From NCBI RefSeq assembly GCF_000764305.2, contig NW_025937491.1, forward strand, positions 62,001 through 126,000: DNA of 64,000 bases. Reading direction: 5' to 3'. Shown piece after piece: positions 48,699 to 58,874 of this stretch; the first letter of the stretch is position 1; every line of letters starts with the position of its first letter. The notes below the pieces were generated by a model. It was not told the origin of the DNA and did not search any database. It saw only the letters and a list, made by a program, of their open reading frames with translations. The DNA comes from Hyalella azteca (Eukaryota > Arthropoda > Malacostraca > Amphipoda > Hyalellidae). The position numbers were made by a program, and so were the translations under genes.

Positions 48699-48840
48699 GC
48701 CTATACTTTCAAAAAAAGTTGAGAGATCGTAAGTTCATTATCCAATCATTGACGGTCTTTCAAGCAAAATCCACCAATCATAGACAAGAAAATAGAGCGT
48801 AAGTACTTACGTTCACTTAGCGAGTTATGAAAGTATGGCC
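48699..48840 (-). mobile_element. MITE family 2, full copy (142 bp)
   Basis: Inverse orientation to 52559-52703. It runs from GCCTATACTTTCAAAAAAAG to TTATGAAAGTATGGCC, with the palindrome CGTAAGTACTTACG at about 48798-48811 and the conserved ATCCACCAATCATAGACAAG. Much of the plus ORF 48593-48802 is this element. Confidence 0.85.
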
Positions 48841-50019
48841 TCTAAACCCAGCTTATTGTAGGGATCGCAAAATGCGGCAGCGCCGTATTTCCTTGCGTAA
48901 AAATCTTTTTCTGTTCATTTTTTGCAGTTTTTGATTGCGTGAGATATTATCGGAAAGTTAATTTAAGACTCAAATACACATGCAGTAAATAACCATTCGA
49001 ACTAACTGCGAATATAATAGTTATTTTGTTAATATGATAATTACATATATTACGTGAATATATATTTTAAGTATTCCTAATGTAAAGCCATCACAAAATG
49101 TTCAATAGTTTTTAACACGAGATGATCATGTTAAAGGGATAAGCGCACGCATACGCGCCAGCACATTTGACTTGAATTTACTATACGAACATTAGTTTAC
49201 AAACTATAAACGATGGCTTGAATGCCTATCCATTTATTGTTCACGGGCATCAATACGCTTTGGACCATGTTAATGTGCACCAACTAACTTCGATCGCTGC
49301 AGTCTCGTCAACATGAATGTTTTGAACATTGTTGATTTGAATGTTCATGAATGTTTTGAACATGAATGTTATGAACATTGTCCTTAATTAACCAATCTGT
49401 AATTACTCACTCAAAAAGTTAATAGCATCCTATCGATGTAATCAGTAAGAATAATAAAAAAAATGAATTCTAACAATGCAATTAATAATATAATAAAAGC
49501 TAGAACAAAAGTGACCTGGAAATGTGATTACCTACATATATAACAACTAATCAATTTGATGAGCATCAATATGTCTCAACAATTGAGTAATGACTGTTGC
49601 GTTCGTGAGCATTACTTCTAAATACGGACGATGATAATTTTGCTGTCAGGGCATTGAAACCCAAAAATCCAATCATATTTGATTCACTATCATGCGTTAA
49701 AAATAATCTTAGTTATATGACCGTTATTAATAATTATCGGAGCTTAATACACAATATTATTAAACTCTTATTCCATAATGATTCCATATCCACCATAATA
49801 ATGGTGTTGCAAATGCATTGAATGCCAGTCCAATTTGCAATTCCTCGAAACTAAGACTCGCGTAATAATAAATTCTTTGTAAGGTTTAATTTAAGCCACA
49901 GCCAAGACACATGTTTGTTATTTGGTGTTCCGGCAATTCAGGTTCATTGTTCACGTCCGTTTGTGCTTTTACTGTTCACCGCAGCACCGCAATAACTGAA
50001 TGAAAAGAATGACATGCCG
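48841..50019. other. Gene-less stretch
   Basis: No gene seen. A small local repeat of GAATGTTTTGAACAT lies at 49315-49375. Confidence 0.45.
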
Positions 50020-50185
50020 GTCTCTGTGTTGCTGGTGGAAGGCCAGTCTCTGTGATGCTGGTGGAAGGCCTGTCTCTGTGTTGCTGGTGGAAGGCATGTC
50101 TCTGTGTTGCTGGTGGAAGGCCAGTCTCTGTGTTGCTGGTGGAAGGCATTTCTCTGTGTTGCTGGGGGAAGGCATGTCTCTGTGT
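50020..50185. repeat. 26-bp minisatellite (array A)
   Basis: TCTCTGTGTTGCTGGTGGAA plus GGCCAG or GGCATG, about six copies, cut at the right by the adapter junction. Further copies of the same unit appear at 50908-50985. ORFs on both strands here come from the repeat and cross into the adapter. Confidence 0.95.
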
Positions 50186-50223
50186 CTGTCTCTTATACAC
50201 ATCTAGATGTGTATAAGAGACAG
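50186..50223. other. Nextera/Tn5 mosaic-end adapter junction
   Basis: CTGTCTCTTATACACATCT at 50186-50204 is followed directly by its exact reverse complement, AGATGTGTATAAGAGACAG, at 50205-50223. This 38-base palindrome is the circularisation junction of Nextera mate-pair libraries (the 19-bp Tn5 mosaic end in duplicate). It is a laboratory sequence left in the assembly. DNA left and right of it may not be adjacent in the real genome. Confidence 0.98.
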
Positions 50224-50828
50224 GGTCTATATCAGGCATCCATTTTGTTGATGGAGGTCTATATCAGGCATCCATTTTGTTGATGGAGGTCTATATCAGG
50301 CATCCATTTTGTTGATGGAGGTCAATGTTAGGACTCCACTTTACTTATAAAGGTCAATGTAAGGCATCCAATTTGTTGATAGGTGGGTAAAATGCCAGAC
50401 ATTACACTTTTTAATTTTTATCCCGACAAATTTCTACATAAGCGCCGTACGTGCGTAGCCTATGCAATTCTTGTTTCTATTTAATAATTCATTGTAATAG
50501 ATAGTTTTATATATTATATAAAAGTTTTTATATAATATATAAAAATATCTATTACAATGATATTTTTATGTATTATAAAATATCATTGTAATAATATATA
50601 AACTTATATATTATATGTAAGTTTTTAGGACGATTTTGTGATTTATATTCTATTATAAACGATTATGGTTTCACAAACATTGCAATAACGTCACTGATCC
50701 TCGTATAATATCCCTCTATTTCTCTCTTTCTACAGATCCGATGAACCACGACAAGAAGCCTGTGATGATCCAAGATCCCTGACAAGATCAGCACTTATTC
50801 AGCTAGAGAAGATTACGCTGGTTCGGCA
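50224..50828 (+). repeat. Dispersed repeat R, copy 1 (cut by adapter)
   Basis: Homologous to 55337-55819. Starts with 32-bp subrepeats (GGTCTATATCAGGCATCCAT with TTTGTTGATGGA) to about 50380. It continues through TAAGCGCCGTACGTGCGTAG and CTCTTTCTACAGATCCGATG, and ends at AGAAGATTACGCTGG, where both copies lose homology. The sharp common right end suggests a transposable-element terminus. CTTTCTACAG resembles a 3' splice site, so the repeat may derive from a transcribed element. Its left end is missing because of the adapter junction. Confidence 0.8.
50490..50559. repeat. AT-rich hairpin inside repeat copy 1
   Basis: CATTGTAATAGATAGTTTTA at the left is matched by the inverted arm ending TATCTATTACAATG at 50559, an arm of about 32 bases with one or two mismatches. 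The other copy of this repeat (55.6 kb) has only one arm, so the hairpin arose by local inverted duplication after the copies split, or through assembly error. Confidence 0.7.
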
Positions 50829-50907
50829 GGAGCGGCTCACTTTCTGTGTGCCTACAGCCAGCGAAGCGGACGCTAAACTTATACTCTCCACTTTTGATAT
50901 GCTGCTG

Positions 50908-50985
50908 CTGACTCTGTGTTGCTGGTGGAAGGCCAGTCTCTGTGTTGCTGGTGGAAGGCCAGTCTCTGTGTTGCTGGTGGAAGGG
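50908..50985. repeat. 26-bp minisatellite (array B)
   Basis: Three more copies of the unit at 50020-50185, same orientation. The two arrays may be one array split by misassembly at the adapter. Confidence 0.85.
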
Positions 50986-51154
50986 ATATTTCTTTACTGA
51001 TACTGAACTGGAGGGAAATATTCATATAGGAATAATAAGGATAGGACTACTTGACGATGGAAGGCCTGGCTTTAAATTTCTGCAAGACTTGCTGCTGGAA
51101 GACATTAAGTTCTTGCCTGGCCTTCGGTTCACGACTGCCTTTGAGCACCAATAA
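50986..51154 (+). other. Possible coding remnant after array B
   Basis: The frame running out of the minisatellite continues with non-repetitive codons that include GNIHIGIIRIGLLDDGRPGF and FLPGLRFTTAFEHQ before TAA at 51152-51154. Composition is protein-like, but the family is not recognised and no splice sites are evident. It may be a transposon protein C-terminus next to which the minisatellite grew. Confidence 0.25.
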
Positions 51155-52558
51155 GGTTTTTGTTTGATGGGCTTCATCGCTGCCTCCCATGAGTCCTTGT
51201 GCGATCATTGCATTAAGGCCGCAATCATTTTTTTAGATCCACGTCCCCTTCGTGGTTATGAACGACACTCTAGTGAAAAAATTACTCAGAACGCAAAATT
51301 TATGTTATTGCAAGGATAACGTAACGCAGACTGCGATTGCGGTCTACAATCACAATAGTTCGAACATTCTGTGAAATTTTCTGATGTTTAGCGCATTATT
51401 CATCTCTAAGTATTTTAATTTTGTACAGTGAACTATTCTAAATTGTAGAATTTCTGGATGTTTAAGATAACATTCAAAACCAACAGGAGTATCTAAAATT
51501 CAATATAAAGGATCCATTGAACTTCAAGTCCACTACGAGTCAATCTTGCTCGCCTCGATAGCAGTTCTTGGCTACGTCCCCTTGGGGCTTGATTCCCTTC
51601 CCCGGGGGTAGGGAGGAGGATTCAATTTAAAGCTCTATTCATATTCAATTCATATTCAATTTCAAGCTGAGTGAATGTTTATAATAATGATTGGTGAGTG
51701 AGCATACACTGCATCAAGGTTTATGACCGTAGTCATTTTGAAACGACTGTGCTTTTCGGAGGAATGAACGCAGATTTATCACACTTGGTATAATTTAGAG
51801 AGGATTTTTATATGGGACTTCATTAATTACCAATAGTGTTTTGGGTTTAAGTTATCGGTAAAGTTTTTGAGTTAAGGCTAAACAAAAGCCAAGATTCTTA
51901 GATGAACAGCTTAGTTAGATTACTTGGAAGGACAAAATATTTCGGCTTTTCTCAGCAAAACTCATGTGACTGAATTATCATCACGCATGAACACAATTTA
52001 AAGTCTGGATTAAAAACTGAATCATCTAAAATCAAAAACATCTAAAATTTTATCTTGAAAATTCAGTCGCGAGCACTCGCCCAGTGTAGTGGGGGGGAGG
52101 GGGAGGAAGAATCTCAGAGTATTTAATGAAATTTCGTGTCCCCTAATTCTTTTAATTTAGTGTCCGTGATAGGCCTACTATTTTCAGCTAGCACCTAAAA
52201 TCGCTGATGAGTCGACAGTTTTTCCGCTCAGTAACTTTGATTTTTTTCTGTACGAGTTTTCGCTTCAGTTAACAGCTTGCAGGAAAACTGCTGAACTCAC
52301 TAAGATTTCGATTACTATATTTTCTTAAGCGTTTAAAGTTCGCTGCATCGACCATATCAGGAAATTAATTGCATATGACATTATCAAAACAAGGTATACT
52401 GACGCGTACAGTTCTTGTCCTCATGGAATTGTAAATCGATAAGTTATTATGTTTCATTTTCTGTTGTCTCGTTGCTCAAGTTCAAATCTCCTTCGTGAAT
52501 ATTCAGATTTTCACTGATGATATTGTTCTATAAAATTTGTTGAACTGATTATGGAGCT
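51155..52558. other. Gene-less stretch
   Basis: No gene seen. A G-rich run (GGGGGGGAGGGGGAGG) lies at 52090-52105. Confidence 0.5.
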
Positions 52559-52703
52559 GGGGCCATACTTTCAAAACTCGCTAAGTGAACGTAAGTACTT
52601 ACGCTCTATTTTCTTGTCTATGATTGGTGGATTTTGCTTGAAAGGCCATCAATGATTGGCTGATGAACTTACGATCTCTTAACTTTTTTTGAAAGTATGG
52701 GCC
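52559..52703 (+). mobile_element. MITE family 2, full copy (145 bp)
   Basis: Terminal inverted repeats GGGGCCATACTTTCAAAA at the left and TTTTTTGAAAGTATGGGCC at the right. The subterminal regions are also imperfect inverted repeats. The interior holds the perfect 14-bp palindrome CGTAAGTACTTACG (52590-52603) and CTCTATTTTCTTGTCTATG. Two other copies occur in this window. No coding capacity, so mobilised in trans by an unknown transposase. Confidence 0.85.
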
Positions 52704-55336
52704 CTGGTCTCCAAAATACTTTCAGTGAACACATAGTGACTTTCCTTGGCTTATCTTAGCTATTAAGTTCTTAGTAAACATTCGAATATGAGATAAGTAC
52801 CTATGTTTTATTCATTCTGATCAATCAAGAAAGTGAGTTCGATGATAATCTATACCAGCTAGAAACAGAATTCTTGACAAAAATCAACAAAATTATCAAA
52901 CACCTTTCAGGTAATATAAAATTTCAGTACAATTTCATAAAAATGCCTGCTGCTGCACAAGTTTGTTCGTTACTCTTGTAATGGCGAGGATGTAGCGTGC
53001 GACAGAAGCTGACGAGCTGTCGACTGTAAAATTGCCAGTGCTGCTAAATGCACCTCTGTTGACAGCTTCGTTGACGGGCCGTGAGGTGTCTTAATACTGA
53101 GCAGCAATCATTACGTGACATTAACATGAAGGAAGATTTTTGTGGTTACTTACTGAGACAGAAGTAACACTCTCAAAATAGAGGGTCTATCGATGGTCGG
53201 ATCAGCGAGGTCACAGCAAAGTCATGGAAATATTTAACTATGGAATAGTAATTTAAAAGCTAAGACAATTCACAAGAATTCACCAAATTTTTATAGAAAA
53301 TCTTTCGGAGTCCTCATGATTTTACATCAATATTCTACAGGAGATACCTAAATGAGACCATGCTAATTTTCAAGAATCCCTCCCTTGTCAATCTTTTCTT
53401 TGATTATTTAAACTTGCAATAAAGTCCATCAAATTTAACATGGGGCTTAAATCTAACATTGGTTTGTCCTTTCTCAATAGCAATGTTATTAATTCTAATG
53501 GCCGTTTTCAGACATCTTTATTCCCAGAATCGTGTTGTCCGAAAATCAATTTTCATCTGTCCAGGTACCAGCTATTTTAGTTTTTGTTTATTTCGATTGA
53601 GATTGAATGATATTAAAAAATTAATGCCCCATGGCTTAGGTATTACAACATTATATGCTAAGCTCGCTAAATTTGAATTTTAGCGCAATATCATCTCGCA
53701 AAATTAGGCGCCTCAACTGGTGTTCAGCCAAATTAAGAAATTCATGTCTTAACGAAACAATGAGCTTGTTCCTGAGCCACTGAATGCGAGAAAATTATTT
53801 GAGATTAATTTATGAGTTTTTTGGCGTCAATATTATAAATTTTGTTTGATATTGTTTGCTTTAGATTTTCGTGTTTGCATTGATATTTGTCTATTTAGAA
53901 TGCCTCTCTTGTGAATACCTATATAAAATGATATACTACATATTTGAAATTTTAATAGTTTTCATTAAGCGCTACTGCAAACGTCATCATCATTATTACA
54001 TTTTATTATTACAAAATCGGCTAGTCTTATGTGACAGCTGGGGAATGGTAAGTTAGAACGATTGCTGACGGTATTAGCGCTTTATATGATTGCAAACTTT
54101 AGAGGTTATTGAAAGCGTTGCGGGACTATTATTCGCTCTTCATAATGTATTAATTATATTTCTCGGGGAAACTATTGTAATCAGCGTCAGTCATTATAAT
54201 TTTATGGCTTTTCATCCTTCACTAAGGGATTCAGCCGCAAGGGAAACTGGTGCAGACTAAGTTGCGCCTTCTGAACTCGGGTCAAAAGTTCCTTCTTTAT
54301 CAAAGCTCCAAGTTGACAGGGTGAAGTTTGGGTAATTTGCACCGTCCCAAGTTAGGCCTCTCATCAAGCCGCAATGTTGGAGAAGCGAGGGCGCGTAAAT
54401 TTGTTCTGATTTTAGGCCGCAATTGGCAGACAATCAGAACTCTAATGTCCCGAAGGCACTGTTCAAAAACTTAAGTTCATGGAGAAAACTTGAAATTGAG
54501 GTAATTATAGTCAATTACAGTCAAATTAAAGGCTGTAAATGGGTATGTTGAATATCCGAAGGATGTTCAACCGCGTGGCTTTTCATTTGTTTCCACGATG
54601 TGCCGTGAGTCTCGTGCAGAATCTTCCTCGCTATGGGACAAATCATCGAACGAATGAATTGATGCTCTTTTGAACAAATTCTAAAATCCAGCACTCGGTA
54701 TTAATTACTCGCGTATGTCGGCACCTGGTGCTATAAATATTTGTTCTTTTTAAACTTGGCGTGAACAATATGTGAATGGAATCCCGATAAAATAAAAATA
54801 AAAAACCTTAAATTAAAAATTAACATACCGAGGTTCCTCAAGAAGATGACAAAATATCTCAATGTTTGATTTGAAAAGTCGATGTTCCATAGAAAAATCG
54901 ATCATCTGCACTACATTTGCAGGTTTTTTCCCATTGTCTGGAACAATGTTTCGAGTTAAACTCCTACCAAGGTCCTACAATCTGTGAAAAAACTCAAGTA
55001 CCTATTATTTTTGGCTAAAATTTGTATCGCCACGAAACCTCACATCTTCAATCGCTGCACGGCTGATTTGTTTGTCGCCTTCGAATGTTCGGAGTGAAGA
55101 TAAATCTCGTGCTGATGCTGCTGCTGCTGAACACTTTTTGGAAAAGACTGATATATTCCATTAATTCTGAAAAACGAATATATTTCGAACAACAATTAAT
55201 ATTTCCTAATTGCTTATTCATTCCACAAGCCATACAAGCAATTCTGTTGGAGCAAAATCTTTTCTAGTTCCAAAATGTGCTATCGATGTCGTATGCCGTC
55301 GATATGATCAAAGTTGTTATTTTCGGTCTATTGATG
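52704..55336. other. Gene-less stretch
   Basis: No gene. The region 54225-54480 is of balanced composition without open frames and could be regulatory. An imperfect inverted repeat with GACAG/AGCTG words lies around 53000-53070. Confidence 0.4.
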
Positions 55337-55819
55337 GAGGTCTATATCAGGCATCCACTTTGTTGATGGAGGTCTATATCAGGCATCCACTTTGTTGATG
55401 GAGGTCAATGTTAGGACTCCACTTTATTTATAAAGGTCAATATAAGGCATCCAATTTGTTGATAGGGGGTAAAATGCCAGGCATTACACTTTTTAACTTT
55501 TATCCCGACAAATTTCTACATAAGCGCCGTACGTGCGTAGCCTATGCAATTCTTGTTTCTATTTAATAATTCATTGTAATAGATATTTTTTATATATTAT
55601 ATTATTATTTTTATAAGTTGTTAAGGACGATTTCGTAATTTAAATTTTATTATTAACAATTATGGTTCCCCAAACATTGCAATAACGTCACTGATCCTCG
55701 TATAATATCCCTCTATTTCTCTCTTTCTACAGATCCGATGAACCGCGGCAAGAAGCCTGTGATGATGCAAGATCCATGACAAGATAAGCAATTATTCAGC
55801 TAGAGAAGATTACGCTGGA
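55337..55819 (+). repeat. Dispersed repeat R, copy 2
   Basis: Same order as copy 1: 32-bp subrepeats, TAAGCGCCGTACGTGCGTAG, CTCTTTCTACAGATCCGATG, ending AGAAGATTACGCTGG. It has fewer AT-rich bases in the middle. Copies are direct repeats about 5 kb apart, so the intervening DNA could in principle be a composite element, but no coding is seen between them. Confidence 0.85.
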
Positions 55820-56726
55820 TATTTCTGTTCAACCCTGAAGTGGATCGTGTGAAGTTTCTTACAGTGAACTCTGAAACTCATTCGGCGGTCCACAATCCAG
55901 GAAATTGCTTTCAATTCACAAATGCAAATTTAAAGTGTGAAGCACCTATGTTTTTATGATGACTAATTTCAGAGAAAAGGCATCAGTAAATTGGAATTCA
56001 CATGAATTGCATCCCCTGAAAACTCGTATGTGATTAAGAGGCAAGTTTGTACACTTTTTCGCGCTTTTATAATAAACGGATAACCACCATCGAACTGACG
56101 AACATTTGAACTGTGAAAACTCACGACTGCTAAACTTCACGTATCTCTAACATTAAACATCGGCTTACTATTTTCTTGATGGACATCTTTGTGTTGTCAT
56201 TTAGTGCGGTATTTACCATACTCGAAAATGACGCATATCATAATTGTCAGGAAACAACAGTTGTTTTCATTTCGTTCTTGCCTATTCATTGTAATTGCTT
56301 CGTCATTTATTTGTTACTATGGTTTCATCACATCTGATGCCAACATCTTTTATTCTTCATTGAAATGAATGAAACGACCTGATAAGATAAAAATAAAATA
56401 ATTAATAATTGATAGTAATATATAATTTAATGTTTCTATTTCCGTGGAATCTTTCATTTCAGTTGCGGTCTGACATTGACCAATTTTTCCGAATTCCGTC
56501 ATAAGTGTGAAATCGATTTTAAGCTCACGGCATACTTTTTTGTGTTTAAATAAATGAGATAATAATGAAGCAGACTTTTTCAGTAATTATAACTGTTCTA
56601 TAACTATAAAAGTCATACAAGGAAATGACAAATCATTATTTCTTGACTCACTGGCTCGTGACTTTTACTGTCGAACTTGTAATCATTTTTGCCCTTTTCA
56701 ATAATACTCGAGTACTCCAGTGCATG
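55820..56726. other. Gene-less stretch
   Basis: Nothing supportable seen. Confidence 0.45.
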
Positions 56727-56948
56727 GTACTCTGTATACAGCACTCTGTGTACAGAACTCTGTGTACAGTGCTCTGTACGGTACTCTGTGTACAGTACTC
56801 TGTGTACGGTACTCTGTGTACAGTACTCTGTGTACGGTACTCTGTGTACAGTACTCTGGGTACGGTACTCTGCGTACGGTACTCTGTGTACGGTACTCTG
56901 AGTACGGTACTTTTTGTACGGTACTATTTATACATTATTCAGTGTACG
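56727..56948. repeat. 14-bp minisatellite (GTACGGTACTCTGT)
   Basis: About 15 copies alternating GTACAGTACTCTGT and GTACGGTACTCTGT. Because 14 is not a multiple of three, all three plus frames read through the same cyclic peptide (56625-56963, 56689-56901, 56720-57085). These ORFs are artefacts. GTACxGTAC makes each unit locally palindromic. Confidence 0.95.
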
Positions 56949-57337
56949 GTGTGCTGCATTTAACCACAAAAGCCTATTGTATAATTTTTCCTAACCATAT
57001 TTGGTGTAGACTGGAAACCAAGGACAGATTTTCGAATTTCTGGATGGCAATCGATAAAAAATCAGAATGTGATTTTCGAAAGTAAATCCACACTAGAAAT
57101 TTACCTACAAAGCTCGACTATATCCGTGGAAGATAACGTGAATTAATCACTAATTATATGACAAATTTGATTAAGAAACAGAATTAATTGATTAATTAGA
57201 AAATTTTTGCAGAATGAGTTAATTAGTTCTGAAAAATTACGCAAGTGTCAGCTCTAACTGATTAGTCAATACTTAAATACGTGCAAAGCAACGCTAACGT
57301 TTGAAGAAGAAGAACAACCCTGAAGTGTGACCACGAA
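56949..57337. other. Possible promoter/5' UTR of the 57.3 kb exon
   Basis: No strong core promoter is identified. An ACTTAAATAC word at about 57270 is a weak TATA candidate. Otherwise AT-rich with no feature. Confidence 0.25.
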
Positions 57338-57434
57338 ATGTATCGACGTGCTGATGTCCTCATAAGAATCGCTGTTCTGCACATCGTCTTGATGGCCTCC
57401 TTGAGCCTCGAGACGCAACTCCCCAGTCAGCAGA
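57338..57434 (+). CDS. Candidate first coding exon, signal-peptide-like
   Basis: ATG at 57338 has G at -3. It opens 32 codons plus one base up to a strong donor, A|GTGAGTAT, at 57435. The peptide starts MYRRADVLIRIAVLHIVLMA and continues SLSLETQ. The order is basic N-terminus, hydrophobic core of about 14 residues, then a small/polar stretch, as in a signal peptide for the secretory pathway. Third positions are C/G-rich compared with the AT-rich flanks, which favours real coding. Splice phase is 1, common for exons that encode signal peptides. Later exons were not identified within the remaining 6.5 kb, so the first intron would be long. Family unknown. Confidence 0.45.
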
Positions 57435-58545
57435 GTGAGTATAAATCAGTTCTTGCTGAAATCAGTAAGTTGTTGATAATATCAAAGTATTCATTTAACC
57501 TTGAATACTGAATAAGGTAATTTTTGTGTCAGCTGCAGGCTAACAGCTCATATTTATAGTTTGAAGACATAAAGTTTCTAGTGTGTTTTGCGTCACTTTC
57601 GTCACGGCTTGAAGTTGCACGCGTGTAACGAATTTAGTTTCACATTTGTCACGTGCCACTATAGGTTCACGTATCCAAGTTAAAGACTCGTACCGAACGA
57701 AGTTTCGCGTCGTGCAAGGTGCGATTCATGTCAAGAGTGGGGGCGGAAGTGGTCGTTAGTTCGGTACAAGCGGACGTTAAAAAATAATTTCCCAGGATAC
57801 TTTGGGAATTAATTTTGACGGAATCATTTTAATCACACAACAGACGAATGCGTCTGCTACTCCCGTCTTCTATGCGTATCCTCGTTCGAGGGCACTTTGA
57901 ATTCAGTTTTCGAAGATGGTGCTTGCCCCTCTCTGTGTCGCACAACATCATGTCTCGATAACAAGCCCGTTCCCCACAAAATCAATCACATCTAACCTAA
58001 ACTTCAATCGTGTACGAATTTTATATTCTAATATCGAATTTTCGCTCTCAATAGTCTCCATGATTACCATAATTCGACTCGAACTAGGCCATACATCGCC
58101 CTCTCCTTTATCAGTGGAAACTTCTTGGCGGTCGAAGCCAGCGCACATCTTACTTAGGGTTAGGGAGGCTGAAGATCCTCTGGAGGCGCAGGTCTGTGAG
58201 GGCAAGGGAACCTGGAACTGTCATTAAAAGCTCATAAAAAGCGTCCGGCAAAACTTACCTTCCCATTAACGCTCCTCGCTGATGGTTAATTGTGCCAAGA
58301 ATCTCTTTGTAAGGAGACGGATAAGACGAGATCCTTCGCTTAAAGTTGGAAGCTTATGGAAACAGTGAGACGTTCCGCGAATTCTGGAATTTACATTCTA
58401 TGAACTCTTTATTATCAAATAGTATTTCATGTTTAAAGAGTGCAAAATTATTCCTTCGATATAATTTCGGACGATGAGATTATACCGACGAGGTTGAAGA
58501 TTAATGATAGTTTATTGACAAAGCAGCGAAGTGAAATGGCGATGT
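57435..58545. other. Gene-less stretch (putative intron)
   Basis: Opposed ORFs lie at 57916-58227 (+, 103 codons) and 57948-58205 (-, 85 codons). The segment 57840-58230 is less AT-rich than its flanks, but neither product is recognised and no consensus splice pair brackets them. Confidence 0.35.
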
Positions 58546-58874
58546 ACAGTCAGAGGAGTGAGTGCGACATTGTCCAAGTAGCAATGCACTTTTTAGCCCT
58601 TATGTGGGTCATCCTGTCTAACCCCTGTTTAATTACAACACATTATTTCCATTTTGCTGACAACAAACATCCGTTTTGTCAGTAAATAAATATTTATCAT
58701 CTCTGAAAAAATATGACAGTGGTGGGATTCGAACCCACGCCTCCTGAGAGACTGGAGCCTAAATCCAGCGCCTTAGACCACTCGGCGGTTTGGGCTGATT
58801 AAAGGACTTTTCAATGCTGCGTTATGACAGTGTATCGGCATTTGGACAGTGTGACCCATTCAATTTTCTACTTT
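58546..58874. mobile_element. MITE family 1 copy carrying a tRNA insertion
   Basis: The left arm (ACAGTCAGAGGAGTGAGTGC, then GTCCAAGTAGCAATGCACTT) and right arm (GCATTTGGACAGTGTGACCC, then ATTCAATTTT) match the arms of the 29.2 kb copy. Between them lie about 90 bp of unrelated sequence and the tRNA-Leu pseudogene. The copy is therefore longer than its relatives. Confidence 0.65.
58713..58795 (-). tRNA. tRNA-Leu(TAG) pseudogene
   Basis: On the minus strand the D-arm (GCCGAGTGGTCTAAGGC), anticodon arm (CTGGA-TTTAGGC-TCCAG, anticodon TAG), long variable arm and T-arm (GTGGG-TTCGAAT-CCCAC) are intact and match metazoan tRNA-Leu. The acceptor 3' strand reads CACTGTC plus A. But the 5' strand reads GCCCAAA instead of a complement such as GACAGTG, so only about two of seven pairs form. 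The near-universal T8 is replaced by C. The 5' seven to nine bases have therefore been lost or replaced. It is likely a retro-inserted or rearranged copy and is probably not functional, although its A and B boxes remain. Confidence 0.8.

Noticed and set aside
50186..50223. 38-bp perfect palindrome as a natural terminator, hairpin or recombination site
   Set aside because: It is identical to the duplicated Tn5 mosaic-end sequence used in Nextera libraries.
49969..50239. ORFs on both strands of repetitive peptides at 50 kb
   Set aside because: Derived from the 26-bp array, and several read through the Nextera adapter (for example the VSYTHLDVYKRQ and CLSLIHI peptides, well-known adapter translations).
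53871..54056. 61-codon ORF ending near ATGGTAAGT
   Set aside because: AT-rich Tyr/Ile composition and no acceptor; the donor word alone is not enough.
50224..55819. The direct repeats R as LTRs of one 5-kb retrotransposon
   Set aside because: No gag/pol coding, primer-binding site or matching ends lie between them, and one copy is cut by an adapter artefact.
56625..57085. Three overlapping ORFs with LCTVLCTVLC-like peptides
   Set aside because: They are the 14-bp minisatellite read in all frames.
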